Source: Bradyrhizobium sp. WSM1743
GTDB taxonomy: Bacteria > Pseudomonadota > Alphaproteobacteria > Rhizobiales > Xanthobacteraceae
Assembly (NCBI RefSeq): GCF_000473065.1
Contig: NZ_AXAZ01000030.1
Span: forward strand, 24,063 to 88,062
Length of the DNA stretch: 64,000 nt
Reading direction: 5' to 3'
Under the pieces are notes generated by a model. It was not told the origin of the DNA. It saw nothing but the letters and a program-made list of their open reading frames with translations, and made no database searches. The position numbers were made by a program, and so were the translations under genes. This document shows, in pieces, positions 16,821 to 25,945 of this stretch (the stretch's first letter is position 1; each line of letters starts with the position of its first letter).

Positions 16821-18063
16821 GGTGACCACCCAGCGTCCGCACCGCGATCGCCACGCACACCACCATCAGCACCGCTGCGAGCAGGAACGGCGCGCCGGGC
16901 AGATGCAGCGGCGCGCTGGCGCCGATGAAATAGGAAAATGTCAGCGTGAACAGGAACGGGCCGACGAGCTGCGACACGCTCTGCACGCTCGCAGTCGCGC
17001 CCTGCAACTGGCCCTGCTGATCGGGCGCGACCAGCCGCGTCATCAGCGATTGCGAGGCGGCCCCCGAGATGCCCCACAGCGCCAAAATGGGAATGCCGAG
17101 CCAGGACAGTGGTCCGGTCGGCGCAGCGCCCAAGACCACGAAGCCGAGCGCGCCACAGCACAGGCCCAGCAGCAGTGCGTTTCGTTCGCCGAGCGCGCGC
17201 ACGATCGGGCCGATCGCAAGTCCCTGCACGACCATGGCACAGATGCCGACCATGGCGAGGGTCAGGCCTACCGTCTTGGAATCCCAGCCATAGCGATAGG
17301 TCGCATAGAGCACGAAGGTCGAGGGCAGCACGACATGCGCGACCTGCGCGATGAAGTTGACGACCGACAACGCGGCGAGCACCGCGTTGGATCGCAACAG
17401 GTGCAGCGCCCCGATCGGATTGGCACTTCGCCAGCGGAACGGCGCGCGCTTGTCGGGCGCGAGCGATTCCGGCAGGACGAAGAGCCCATAGAGCGCATTG
17501 GCCAAGCTCAGGGCCGCCGAGGCCCAGAACGGCAGGCGCGGATCGATATCGCCGAGCAAGCCGCCGAGCGCTGGGCCTAAGATGAAGCCGGCGCCGAAGG
17601 CCGCGCCAATCCTGCCGAAGACCGCCGCGCGCCGTTCCGGCGGCGTGATATCCGAAATGTAGGCGAACGCCGTCGAGATGCTGGCCGAGGTGATGCCTGA
17701 TATCACGCGGCCAATGAACAGCCACACAAGAGACGGCGCCAGTGCCATCAGCACGTAGTCGGCCGCGAGCCCAAAATTCGACAGCAGCACCACGGGCCGG
17801 CGCCCGAAGCGATCCGACAGCGCGCCGAGCAGGGGCGAGAACACGAACTGCATCAAGGCCCAGGCGGTGCCGAACAGGCCGAAGATGCGGGCCGCGTGCG
17901 CGGTGTCGTTGTCGACGAAGCTCTCGATCAGCTTCGGCAGGATCGGCATGATCACGCCGAGCGCGAGCATGTCGAGCAGGATGGTGACGAAGATGAAGGC
18001 GACCGCGCCGCGCCGGGCCGGCGCAGCACTTGCCGCTACCGTCTCGCAGGCACCGTCACTCAC
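16798..18063 (-). CDS. MFS drug-efflux transporter (TetA-like DHA1 subfamily)
   Basis: A 421-aa transporter with twelve predicted helices. Motif A (GALSDRFGRRPVVLLS) follows helix 2 and motif C-like GFILGPALGGLLGD lies in helix 5, both typical of proton-coupled drug antiporters such as TetA. The start is GTG at 18063, which overlaps the der stop by 4 nt (GTGA), so its translation is coupled to der. Its drug or metabolite is unknown. The pump ends in the palindrome-containing gap before 16797. Confidence 0.85.
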   Translation of the reverse strand: MSDGACETVAASAAPARRGAVAFIFVTILLDMLALGVIMPILPKLIESFVDNDTAHAARIFGLFGTAWALMQFVFSPLLGALSDRFGRRPVVLLSNFGLAADYVLMALAPSLVWLFIGRVISGITSASISTAFAYISDITPPERRAAVFGRIGAAFGAGFILGPALGGLLGDIDPRLPFWASAALSLANALYGLFVLPESLAPDKRAPFRWRSANPIGALHLLRSNAVLAALSVVNFIAQVAHVVLPSTFVLYATYRYGWDSKTVGLTLAMVGICAMVVQGLAIGPIVRALGERNALLLGLCCGALGFVVLGAAPTGPLSWLGIPILALWGISGAASQSLMTRLVAPDQQGQLQGATASVQSVSQLVGPFLFTLTFSYFIGASAPLHLPGAPFLLAAVLMVVCVAIAVRTLGGHRRSGLVR

Positions 18064-19442
18064 GACGGCCGCTTGCGCTTGTGCGCGAAGGGATTGGCCT
18101 TCTCGCGCAAGGTGATGCGCACCGGCGTACCCGGCAGATCGAAGGTCTCGCGCATGGAATTGGTGAGGTAGCGCAGATAGGATTGCGGCACCGCGTCCGC
18201 GCGCGAGCAGAACAGCACGAAGCTCGGCGGGCGCGCCTTGTTCTGCGTGATATAGTTCAGCTTCAGCCTGCGACCGGACACCGCCGGGGGCGGGTTGGCC
18301 TGGATCGCCTGCTCGAACCAGCGATTGAGCGCGGCCGTGGGCACGCGCCTGTTCCAGACCGCATAAGCGTCTTGGATCGCCTGCATCAGGCGGTCGATGC
18401 CCTCACCCATCAGGCCTGAGACGGCGACGATCGGCACGCCCTTGACCTGCGGCAGCCAATGGTCGGCATCCCGGCGCAGGCCCGAGATCGCGCCGCCGCC
18501 CTTGGTCTCCATCAGATCCCATTTGTTGACGGCGAGGACGACCGCCCTTCCCTCGCGCTCGATCAGATCGGCGATGCGCAGATCCTGCTCCTCGAAGCGA
18601 TTCTGCGTGTCCATCATCAGCACGACGACTTCGGCAAAGCGCACCGCGCGCAGCGCGTCCGCAACCGAGAGCTTCTCCAGCTTTTCCTCGATGCGCGAAC
18701 GCCGGCGCAGGCCGGCGGTATCGAACACGCGGAAATCGCGGCCCTTCCAGTTGATCTCGACCGCAATGGAATCGCGCGTGGTGCCGGCCTCCGGGCTGGT
18801 CAGCAGGCGCTCCTCGCCGAGCAGGTGGTTGATCAGCGTCGACTTGCCGGCATTGGGCCGGCCGACGATCGCGACCCGGATCGGACGCGTCGCGGCCTCC
18901 TCCTCGGAGAGCGGTTCGTCGTCCTCGGCCTCGTCTTCGTCGATGGGCTCCGGCATCAGCTTGGCCAGCGCATCGTAGAGCTCGCCCATACCTTCGCCAT
19001 GCTCGGCCGAGATCTGGATGGGATCGCCGAGGCCGAGCGCGAAGGCTTCCATCGCACCGGCATCGCCATGCTTGCCCTCGCTCTTGTTGGCGATGAGCAG
19101 CACCGGCTTGTTGGCCTTGCGGGCGAAATCGGCGAAGGCGCGATCGGTGGGCGTGAGGCCGATGCGGGCATCGATGACGAAGAACAGCGCGTCGGCCTGC
19201 GCGATCGCGGTCTCGGTCTGCTCCTGCATGCGCGCGGTCAGCGAACCCTTGGCGCCCTCGTCGAGGCCGGCGGTATCGATGATGGTGAACTGGAGGTCGC
19301 CGAGCGTGGCCTCGCCTTCGCGGCGGTCGCGGGTGACACCCGGCAGGTCATCGACGAGCGCGAGCTTCTGCCCAACCAGGCGGTTGAACAGCGTCGATTT
19401 GCCGACATTGGGCCGGCCGATGATGGCGATCGTGAAGGACAT
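18060..19442 (-). CDS. der: Ribosome biogenesis GTPase Der (EngA)
   Basis: A 460-aa essential GTPase with the defining tandem G domains. The first starts IIGRPNVGKSTLFNRL with G3 DTAGL and G4 NKSE. The second starts IVGRPNAGKSTLINHL with DTAGL and NKWD. A C-terminal KH-like domain ends KRKRPS. It matures the 50S subunit. An acidic linker (EDEAEDDEPLSEEE) separates the G domains. It is preceded on the minus strand by a lipoprotein gene and a YfgM-like gene. Confidence 0.96.
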   Translation of the reverse strand: MSFTIAIIGRPNVGKSTLFNRLVGQKLALVDDLPGVTRDRREGEATLGDLQFTIIDTAGLDEGAKGSLTARMQEQTETAIAQADALFFVIDARIGLTPTDRAFADFARKANKPVLLIANKSEGKHGDAGAMEAFALGLGDPIQISAEHGEGMGELYDALAKLMPEPIDEDEAEDDEPLSEEEAATRPIRVAIVGRPNAGKSTLINHLLGEERLLTSPEAGTTRDSIAVEINWKGRDFRVFDTAGLRRRSRIEEKLEKLSVADALRAVRFAEVVVLMMDTQNRFEEQDLRIADLIEREGRAVVLAVNKWDLMETKGGGAISGLRRDADHWLPQVKGVPIVAVSGLMGEGIDRLMQAIQDAYAVWNRRVPTAALNRWFEQAIQANPPPAVSGRRLKLNYITQNKARPPSFVLFCSRADAVPQSYLRYLTNSMRETFDLPGTPVRITLREKANPFAHKRKRPS

Positions 19443-19491
19443 CGGTCATTCGTGCGCTGCGAAAGCCGCGCCTGTCAATGCAACGGAAAAA

Positions 19492-20043
19492 TTAGCGCGA
19501 GAAGCTGCCGCTCGGCAGCGGCGCCGGGAAAGCGCTCTGCGATTGCTGCTGGGTGGTCTGGGCCGGTTGCGCCTGCTGGACCGGCTGATCCGGCGGCGGT
19601 GCGGTGGTGCGCTTACGGACGATCTTGTGCTTGGGCGGCGGCGCGGCCGTGGCTGGTGCGGCGTCCGGCTGGACCTCGCCATCGACCTCGCCCGCGGGCG
19701 CTTCAGCCGGCGCGGCTGCTGCTGCGGCGGGCTGCTTGGTGTGCTTCGCCTTGGCCCCCTTCGCCGGCTTGGCCGGTTCCGGCGCAGGCTCCGCGGGCAG
19801 GGCCGCGACGGCAGGCGCGCTCGGATCGGGCTGCTGCTGCGCGCCCCTGTACATTTCTTTCGGGACGCCCTGCTCGAGGCCGGGCACGCCCTCCGGGAAC
19901 ACCGGCTTGCGGTCGCCCGGCAGCTTCTTCTTGGTGTCGAGGAAGTCGAGCATGTCGCTTGGATCGAAGCTGGAGCAGCCGCCCAGGACGCCCATGAAGG
20001 CGATCAGGACGGCGGCTGCGATCAAGCGTGGCGTGCGGCGCAT
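19492..20043 (-). CDS. Pro/Ala-rich outer-membrane-type lipoprotein of unknown function
   Basis: A 183-aa protein with a clear lipoprotein signal: basic start, hydrophobic LIAAAVLIAFMGV and lipobox LGGC (Cys23). The mature N-terminus (about residues 24-75) is ordered-looking (SSFDPSDMLDFLDTKKKLPG); the rest is low complexity, rich in Ala, Pro, Gln and Lys, like envelope-spanning linkers. It lies where enteric genomes carry bamB between yfgM and der, but it is far too short for the BamB propeller and has no propeller repeats. Function unknown; a role in envelope assembly is inference from position. Confidence 0.75.
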   Translation of the reverse strand: MRRTPRLIAAAVLIAFMGVLGGCSSFDPSDMLDFLDTKKKLPGDRKPVFPEGVPGLEQGVPKEMYRGAQQQPDPSAPAVAALPAEPAPEPAKPAKGAKAKHTKQPAAAAAAPAEAPAGEVDGEVQPDAAPATAAPPPKHKIVRKRTTAPPPDQPVQQAQPAQTTQQQSQSAFPAPLPSGSFSR

Positions 20044-20075
20044 CTTGTGTCTCGTCTCAAGTCAGAGGGCCGTCG

Positions 20076-20735
20076 TCAGCTCTTGGCAACGGGCGGCAGC
20101 AGGGCCTGGAGCGCCTCGGCGCGCGAGCGCAGGCCGGGCGGCGTTTCGCCGTCCCCGTCAATCGCCGCGAGCCATTTGCGGGCTGCGGTCATGTCGTTGT
20201 TGCGCCAGGCCGACAGCGCCAGCATCTCGCGGGCGCTGTGGCGGAAAGTCGATTTCGATTTCGGCGCCGCGGAAGCTTCCAGCCGCTGCTGTATGTCGGC
20301 GTAGCTGGCGCTGTCGAGCAACAAGCCGGCGGCACGGATCTTCGCGAGATCCTGCCACTCGCCGCCAACGCCGCGATCGGCGGCAATGTCGTCATACATC
20401 TTCGCGGCGGCCTTGGGATCGCGGCTCGCGGCCTCGGCTGCAGCACGCAGCCGCGCCAGGGTGCGATAGCCGGACGGAGCCTTGGCGGCGAGCTCGCTGA
20501 AGGCCTTCTCGGCGTCCTCGTGCTTGGCCTGCTCGGACAGCTCGACCGCCTTCTCGAAGGCGGCGCCGGCCTCGGCGGCCTTCTTCGCCTCCAGATATTG
20601 GTAGCCGCGCCAGCCACCGACAGCGGCCACGACCAGCACCATCAGGGCGATGAAGTAGATCGAATACTTGTCCCACAGCTTCTTGAGCTGTTCGCGACGT
20701 ACTTCCTCGTCGACTTCGTCAAATAATTCAGACAC
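20076..20735 (-). CDS. YfgM-like TPR membrane protein
   Basis: A 219-aa protein: cytoplasmic basic/acidic start (FDEVDEEVRREQLKKLWDKY), one TM helix (about residues 28-46), then a periplasmic helical tetratricopeptide-like domain. This is the YfgM architecture, an ancillary SecYEG-associated chaperone factor in E. coli. The start is GTG at 20735. It lies 32 nt upstream of the lipoprotein gene and probably forms an operon with it, der and the MFS gene. Confidence 0.8.
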   Translation of the reverse strand: MSELFDEVDEEVRREQLKKLWDKYSIYFIALMVLVVAAVGGWRGYQYLEAKKAAEAGAAFEKAVELSEQAKHEDAEKAFSELAAKAPSGYRTLARLRAAAEAASRDPKAAAKMYDDIAADRGVGGEWQDLAKIRAAGLLLDSASYADIQQRLEASAAPKSKSTFRHSAREMLALSAWRNNDMTAARKWLAAIDGDGETPPGLRSRAEALQALLPPVAKS

Positions 20736-20900
20736 TTATGCTAATCCCATGCCCGTCCGGGTGCGCGCGCCAAAGCGTTCGCGTCAGGAATCCCGTCCCC
20801 GTGTGGCGGCGAGGTACCCTAACGATATGGCGGTGGCAAGGCAAAGCGAGCCCGATCAAGGCGTTAACCGCCCGGGAGACCCCGGTGGCCGCCTGCCCGC

Positions 20901-22493
20901 TCAGGTTCCGAGGCGCTCCCGCAGCTGCCGCTTCAGCACCTTGCCATTGGCGTTGCGCGGCAGCGGCTCCGATGTGATCGCCATGGTCTCGGGGACCTTG
21001 TAGTCGGACAGCCGCTCGGCGCACCAGGCGCGCAAGTCGGCGTCGGTCACGGATGCGCGCGTCACGACGACCGCGTGGACGCGCTCGCCCAGCACCGGGC
21101 AGGCCCTGGCGATGATCGCGCTTTCGATCACCGCGGGATGGCCAGCCAGCACGGATTCGACCTCGGCCGAATAGATCTTCAGGCCGCCGCGATTGATCAT
21201 GTCCTTCTGCCGATCGAACACGCGGACAAACCCCTCCGCGTCGACCGAGCCGAGATCGCCGGAGTGCCAGAACCCACCGGTGAAGCTTTCGGCCGTGGCC
21301 TTCGGGTTGTTCCAGTAGCCGTTGATGACCGAGGCACTCTGGATCCAGAGCTCGCCGATCTCGCCGCGCGGCAGCTCGCGCCCGTCCGTCCCCACCGCAA
21401 TGATGCGCGCGCCGGGACACGGCAGGCCGACGCTGTCGATATGGCTCTCCGTCAGCTCGCCCGGCATGATGGTCGAGGGCGACGTCGTCTCGGTCGCGCC
21501 GTAGCAGTTCATCAGCGTCAGGCCAGGAATCTTCGCCTTGAGCTTCTCGATGGTCGCGACCGGCATCGGCGCGCCGCCAAAGCCGCCGATGCGCCAGCTC
21601 GACAGATCGTAGCTGTCGAAATCCGGCTGCAGCAGGCAGAGATTGTACATCGCCGGCACCATCACGGTGTAGGTGACGCGCTCGCGCGCAGCGAGCTTGA
21701 GATAATCGGCCGCCCTGAACTCCGGCATGATGATCAGCGCGCCGCCGCAGCGGATCATCGTCGTGATGTTGGCGACGACGCCGGTGACATGGCCGAGCGG
21801 CACCGCCGCGATCGAGCGGTCGGCTTCCGTCAATTGCAGGCAGGACACGAACACCATCGAGGAATGAACGATGTTGCAATGGGCCAGCATCGCGCCCTTC
21901 GGCTTGCCCGTCGTGCCCGAGGTGTAGAGGATCATCGCGGTGTCCTCCTCGCCCGTCTCGACCGGCGCCGGAGCCGGAGGATTGTCGGCGAGCACTCCGA
22001 AACGCGACAGAGCCGGATCATCGTCGATGGCAATACGGTGGATTACATCGGGCACATCCTGCGCATCGGGCAGCCGCTCGGCGAGCGCGGCTTCGTGGAT
22101 CAGGATCTTTGCGCCGCAATCGGTCAGTACATAAGCGATTTCCGGCTTCTGCTGGCGCGTGCTGAGCAGCACCGTCACCAAGCCCTCATGCGCGGCGGCG
22201 AACAGCAGCAGCGGAAATTCGATGCGGTTGCCGAGCAGGATCGCGACGCGGTCGCCGCGCTGCAATCCGAGCTTGCGAAATCCCGCGGCGATCCGACTGG
22301 CGCGCTCCACCGCCTGTTGCCAGCTCAGGCGGATGCTGCCTGCGATCAGCGCTTCACCTTGGGGATTACGGGCGCAGGCATTGGCGATCATCGACCAGAG
22401 GCTCAATGGCCGGTCGCAGAACGCCGGCACCACCCGATCGGCAAAGCGGGCCTCGAGCCGCATCGGCGGGATCTGAGATTGCGACCAGTCCAT
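20901..22493 (-). CDS. Class I adenylate-forming acyl-CoA synthetase
   Basis: A 530-aa AMP-binding enzyme. The P-loop-like motif MILYTSGTTGKPKG lies near residue 188. Further motifs are NCYGATETTSPS (A5), GELWIQSASVINGYW (A7) and the C-terminal catalytic-lysine motif PRNANGKVLKRQL. It activates a carboxylic acid as acyl-AMP and then acyl-CoA. The likely substrate is a fatty or aromatic acid, not identifiable here. It is a lone gene; the 165 nt between it and the YfgM-like gene show no recognised feature. Confidence 0.88.
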   Translation of the reverse strand: MDWSQSQIPPMRLEARFADRVVPAFCDRPLSLWSMIANACARNPQGEALIAGSIRLSWQQAVERASRIAAGFRKLGLQRGDRVAILLGNRIEFPLLLFAAAHEGLVTVLLSTRQQKPEIAYVLTDCGAKILIHEAALAERLPDAQDVPDVIHRIAIDDDPALSRFGVLADNPPAPAPVETGEEDTAMILYTSGTTGKPKGAMLAHCNIVHSSMVFVSCLQLTEADRSIAAVPLGHVTGVVANITTMIRCGGALIIMPEFRAADYLKLAARERVTYTVMVPAMYNLCLLQPDFDSYDLSSWRIGGFGGAPMPVATIEKLKAKIPGLTLMNCYGATETTSPSTIMPGELTESHIDSVGLPCPGARIIAVGTDGRELPRGEIGELWIQSASVINGYWNNPKATAESFTGGFWHSGDLGSVDAEGFVRVFDRQKDMINRGGLKIYSAEVESVLAGHPAVIESAIIARACPVLGERVHAVVVTRASVTDADLRAWCAERLSDYKVPETMAITSEPLPRNANGKVLKRQLRERLGT

Positions 22494-22561
22494 CGGAATG
22501 CCCTCGGCTTGTTGCTCTTATTAGCTTCCGCGCATGGACATCCGGGTCTTGTGCCGACCGG

Positions 22562-23146
22562 CTAGACCCCGATCACGGGAACGCCGATCACGACGGGATG
22601 GAACGCGAAGGCCAGTGCCAGGTAGGCAACGACGCCAACCGCGACCGCGATCAGATCGTTGGTGACGCCGCCGACCGGGATGGGCGGGCCGCCGCCGTCG
22701 GTGCGATGCTTGAGCGTAACGCGGTCATACACCGCCCAGGCGAGGAACGAGCCGAACAGGATGATGGAGCCGAGATCGCCATTGGCCAGGAGATGCGCGG
22801 CCGCCCACAGCTTGATACCGGCCAGCATCGGATGCTTCAGCGTCGCATAGATCCGGCCGCGCAGATATGACGCCACGACCAGGATGACCGCGGGCAGCAT
22901 CAGCGCGAGCGTGATGTGCTTCATCGCCTTCGGTGGATACCAGACGTCGATCCAGCCGGAGCTGCGATAGTGGGCAAAGCCCCAGATGATCAGCGCCAGC
23001 CCCGCCAGCGAGACCAGCGAATAGAGGATCTTGTAGGTCCCCTCGCCCAGCCTCGCGATCGCCTCTGCCCGCGCCTTTCGTTTCGTCGTGAAAATATGGG
23101 CCGCGAAGAACAGCACCAGCCCCAGGATCATGACCAGCAGACCCAC
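22562..23146 (-). CDS. nnrU: NnrU family membrane protein
   Basis: A 194-aa integral membrane protein with six hydrophobic segments and the conserved NnrU patterns (AHIFTTKRKARAEAIARLGE; KHPMLAGIKLWAAAHLLANGD). NnrU is linked to nitric-oxide/nitrite metabolism in denitrifying rhizobia, but its exact role is unsettled and related methyltransferase-like membrane proteins exist. No denitrification genes are nearby in this window. Confidence 0.82.
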   Translation of the reverse strand: MGLLVMILGLVLFFAAHIFTTKRKARAEAIARLGEGTYKILYSLVSLAGLALIIWGFAHYRSSGWIDVWYPPKAMKHITLALMLPAVILVVASYLRGRIYATLKHPMLAGIKLWAAAHLLANGDLGSIILFGSFLAWAVYDRVTLKHRTDGGGPPIPVGGVTNDLIAVAVGVVAYLALAFAFHPVVIGVPVIGV

Positions 23147-23211
23147 GACATCCTCCCCTCAAGCAGCCCCCGCCTGAGGTAGCATCGATTGGCCGATGGT
23201 CGCAACTCTCA

Positions 23212-23328
23212 CACCTCATGGTGAGGAGCGCGCCCTTGCGCGCGTCTCGAACCATGCAGGCCCGGCTGCCACTCATCCTTCGAGACGCGCGTGAAGAACG
23301 CGCTCCTCAGGATGAGGAGACAGAGCTG
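23212..23328. repeat. Intergenic palindromic repeat (CTCATCCTTCGAGACGC family)
   Basis: Two inverted units: one begins CTCATGGTGAGGAGCGCG, the other contains CATCCTTCGAGACGCGCG and ends CGCTCCTCAGGATGAGGAG. The same words recur at about 60892-61030 in this window, so it is a dispersed family. It lies between the NnrU gene and the next minus-strand gene. Confidence 0.7.
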
Positions 23329-23330
23329 TG

Positions 23331-23903
23331 CTACCTCGCAAGCTCGCGATTGTCGACATAGCGGATCGCGATCGGTCTCCCGGCCAGCGCGCCGCCGAGT
23401 CCGCCCGTGAATTTCAGCGGCAGGCAGGCCTTCAGCGATGAATTGATCGCGTTGAGGTAAGTGATTCGGGTCTCCGAGGGGACGCCCGCCGTCGCGAAGG
23501 TCAGGCGCGGTGGACCGATCAGGCCGCCGGCCTTGTTGAAGCTGAAGCGCACCGACATCTGCATGCCCTCACGCGCATTGTTCGATGGCGGCGACCAGCA
23601 GCTGCGCAGCTCGGCAAAGAGATCGCCGATCGTGTCGAGATCGTGATCTGGCTTGCGGTATTTGGCGCGGTCGGCGTCGGACGGCACGCTTTCGATCGTG
23701 AGCTGGAGGTTCTGGCCGTAAGGGTAGTCGATCTCGGGAATACAGGGACCGGGCTCGAGCGGGCTGCAATAAGACGGCGTGCAGGGCCGGCCGTCGAGCA
23801 CGCTGCACGGCTCGTGCGAGAACGGGATCGAATTGATCTGCCGGGGCCGCGCGTCGGCGGCCGATACCGCTAGCAGGAGAAAGATGAGGATGCCGCGCCA
23901 CAT
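23331..23903 (-). CDS. Secreted protein with TonB/TolA-C-like domain
   Basis: A 190-aa protein with a signal peptide (WRGILIFLLLAVSAADA). A Cys-rich segment follows (EPCSVLDGRPCTPSYC), then a C-terminal domain (about 95-185) with LRSCWSPP, MSVRFSFNKAGGLIGPP and SSLKACLPLKF, which resembles the TolA/TonB C-terminal fold seen in many rhizobial periplasmic proteins. I start at the ATG at 23903, where the signal peptide begins; an upstream TTG at 23960 is unlikely. Function not established. Confidence 0.65.
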   Translation of the reverse strand: MWRGILIFLLLAVSAADARPRQINSIPFSHEPCSVLDGRPCTPSYCSPLEPGPCIPEIDYPYGQNLQLTIESVPSDADRAKYRKPDHDLDTIGDLFAELRSCWSPPSNNAREGMQMSVRFSFNKAGGLIGPPRLTFATAGVPSETRITYLNAINSSLKACLPLKFTGGLGGALAGRPIAIRYVDNRELAR

Positions 23904-23994
23904 GATGCGAGCTCGTAGGGTCACACGAGCTGAAGGTGGCATTGCCTCCAACAACGTCAAGCCTGCGGCCGTTCACGTGGTCGCGTTCAGGCAT

Positions 23995-24105
23995 ACTGTC
24001 GTCGCCCGGCTTGACCGGGCGACCCAGTACTCCGAGACGTCTGTGATTGAGCCGAGGGGCCGCGGCGTACTGGATGCCCCGGTCAAGCCGGGGCATGACA
24101 GAGAG
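23995..24105. repeat. Palindromic repeat, GTCGTCGCCCGG...GCCGGGGCATGACAG family, copy 1
   Basis: Outer hairpins CGCCCGGCTTGACCGGGCG (about 24003-24021) and GCCCCGGTCAAGCCGGGGC flank a central segment. A second copy lies at 62270-62372 with the central segment reversed. It is between the secreted-protein gene and prfC. Confidence 0.75.
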
Positions 24106-24148
24106 TGGGTGGCTGCAGAGCCGAGGACGTGGCTATCAGCGAGGCTCT

Positions 24149-25771
24149 CTACCCTTTCTTCTTGACGTCCTTGACGTTGGTGAACTCGATGCCCTCGGCG
24201 CGCTCCCTGGTGTAGCCGAGGTAGAACTCGTTCCGGGCGAGATACACGGGATCGCCGTCCACGTCGTCCGCGATGCTGGAGGTGTTGGCGGCGATGAAGG
24301 TGTCGAGCTTCTTGCGGTCCTCGGAGGAGACCCAGCGCGCCAGCTGGAATTCGCTGACCTCGAACTCGACCGGGAGCGAATATTCCGCCTCCAGCCGCGC
24401 CTTGAGCACGTCGAGCTGGAGCGCGCCGACCACACCGACCAGCGCCGGCGCACCGTCGCGCGGACGAAACACCTGCACCACGCCCTCTTCCGACATCTGC
24501 TGAAGCGCTTCCTTCAGCTTCTTCGCCTTCATCGCGTCGGTCAGTCGGACGCGGCGGACGATCTCCGGCGCAAAGCTCGGCACGCCGACGAAATTGAAAT
24601 CCTCGCCATCGGTCAGCGTGTCGCCGATGCGCAGCGTGCCGTGATTGGGAATGCCGACGACGTCGCCGGCAAAGGCTTCGTCCGCGACCGATCGATCCTG
24701 CGCGAAGAAGAATTGCGGGCTCGACAGCGGCATGCTCTTGCCGGTGCGTACCAGCTTGGCCTTCATGCCGCGGCTGAGCTTGCCCGAGCACAGGCGCGCG
24801 AAGGCGATGCGGTCGCGGTGGTTTGGATCCATGTTGGCCTGGATCTTGAACACGAAGGCGCTCATGCGGGGATCGGTTGCCTCGACCTTGCGCTGGTCGC
24901 TGTCCTGCGCGCGCGGCTCAGGCGCGAACTTGCCGAGGCCTTCCAGCAGGTCGCCGACGCCGAAATTGCGCAGCGCGCTGCCGAAATAAACCGGCGTCAG
25001 ATGGCCTTCGCGGAAGGCCTCGAGGTCGAACGGCTTTGACGCCTCGGTGACGAGCTCGAGTTCGTCCTTCACGGCAGAAACGTCGAGATCGGCGTTGAGC
25101 TTGGCGAGCTCTTCGATCTCGATCTCAAGCGCCGCGCCGGTCTTGGCGCCGCCGCCTTCGAGCAGGCGCACGCCGCCATTGACGACGTCGTAGGTGCCAA
25201 GGAAGTCGCGGCCGCGGCCGACCGGCCAGGTCATCGGCGTGGTGTCGAGCGCCAGCGTCTTCTCGATCTCGTCGAGCAGCTCGAACACGTCGCGGCTCTC
25301 GCGGTCCATCTTGTTGATGAAGGTGATGATCGGAATGTCGCGCAGGCGGCACACCTCGAACAGTTTTCGGGTGCGCGCCTCGATGCCTTTGGCGGCGTCG
25401 ATCACCATCACGGCGGAATCGACCGCCGTCAGCGTGCGATAGGTGTCTTCCGAAAAGTCCTCGTGGCCCGGCGTGTCCAGCAGGTTGAACACGAGGCCTT
25501 CGAACTCGAAGGTCATCACCGAGGTCACGACCGAAATGCCGCGCTCGCGCTCGATCTTCATCCAGTCCGAGCGGGTGTTGCGCCGCTCGCCCTTGGCCTT
25601 GACCTGGCCGGCCAGATTGATGGCGCCGCCGAACAGCAGCAGCTTCTCGGTCAGCGTGGTCTTGCCGGCGTCGGGGTGGGAGATGATCGCAAAGGTCCGC
25701 CGCCGCGCCACTTCAGCGGCAAGCGGGGAACGGGCCGGCGATTCGGCTGTGGTGGTGGCGATGTCGGACAT
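24149..25771 (-). CDS. prfC: Peptide chain release factor 3
   Basis: A 540-aa translational GTPase. G1 is HPDAGKTTLTEKLLLFGGAI, G3 is DTPGHEDFSEDTY and G4 is NKMD, followed by domain II and the RF3-specific C-terminal domain. It recycles RF1/RF2 from the ribosome after termination. The length (about 530) and order match E. coli PrfC, and this rules out EF-G. Single gene, divergent from the gdx riboswitch. Confidence 0.96.
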   Translation of the reverse strand: MSDIATTTAESPARSPLAAEVARRRTFAIISHPDAGKTTLTEKLLLFGGAINLAGQVKAKGERRNTRSDWMKIERERGISVVTSVMTFEFEGLVFNLLDTPGHEDFSEDTYRTLTAVDSAVMVIDAAKGIEARTRKLFEVCRLRDIPIITFINKMDRESRDVFELLDEIEKTLALDTTPMTWPVGRGRDFLGTYDVVNGGVRLLEGGGAKTGAALEIEIEELAKLNADLDVSAVKDELELVTEASKPFDLEAFREGHLTPVYFGSALRNFGVGDLLEGLGKFAPEPRAQDSDQRKVEATDPRMSAFVFKIQANMDPNHRDRIAFARLCSGKLSRGMKAKLVRTGKSMPLSSPQFFFAQDRSVADEAFAGDVVGIPNHGTLRIGDTLTDGEDFNFVGVPSFAPEIVRRVRLTDAMKAKKLKEALQQMSEEGVVQVFRPRDGAPALVGVVGALQLDVLKARLEAEYSLPVEFEVSEFQLARWVSSEDRKKLDTFIAANTSSIADDVDGDPVYLARNEFYLGYTRERAEGIEFTNVKDVKKKG

Positions 25772-25870
25772 GGCGGGAGCGTGTGGCAGGGAAAGCGGGC
25801 CTTATCAAGCCTCATTTGGTGATTGCGGAGCCCTTCGGCCAGCCCCATATCGGCGCTTGGATATATCAGC

Positions 25871-25930
25871 CCTGGGGAGGACGGCCTCCCCCGTCCATCA
25901 GTACATCAGCCGCGGGGACGACCCTGCCTG
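25871..25930 (+). ncRNA. Guanidine-II (mini-ykkC) riboswitch
   Basis: Two small hairpins with the ACGR tetraloops that define this class. P1 is GGGGAGG (25874-25880), loop ACGG (25881-25884), CCTCCCC (25885-25891). P2 is GCGGGG (25912-25917), loop ACGA (25918-25921), CCCTGC (25922-25927), with one G-U pair. The 20-nt linker and the ribosome site GGAG (25935-25938) just after P2 fit translational control by dimerising loops that each bind guanidinium. The downstream gene encodes the guanidinium exporter, the standard target. Confidence 0.9.
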
Positions 25931-25945
25931 GAATGGAGCGTCGTC

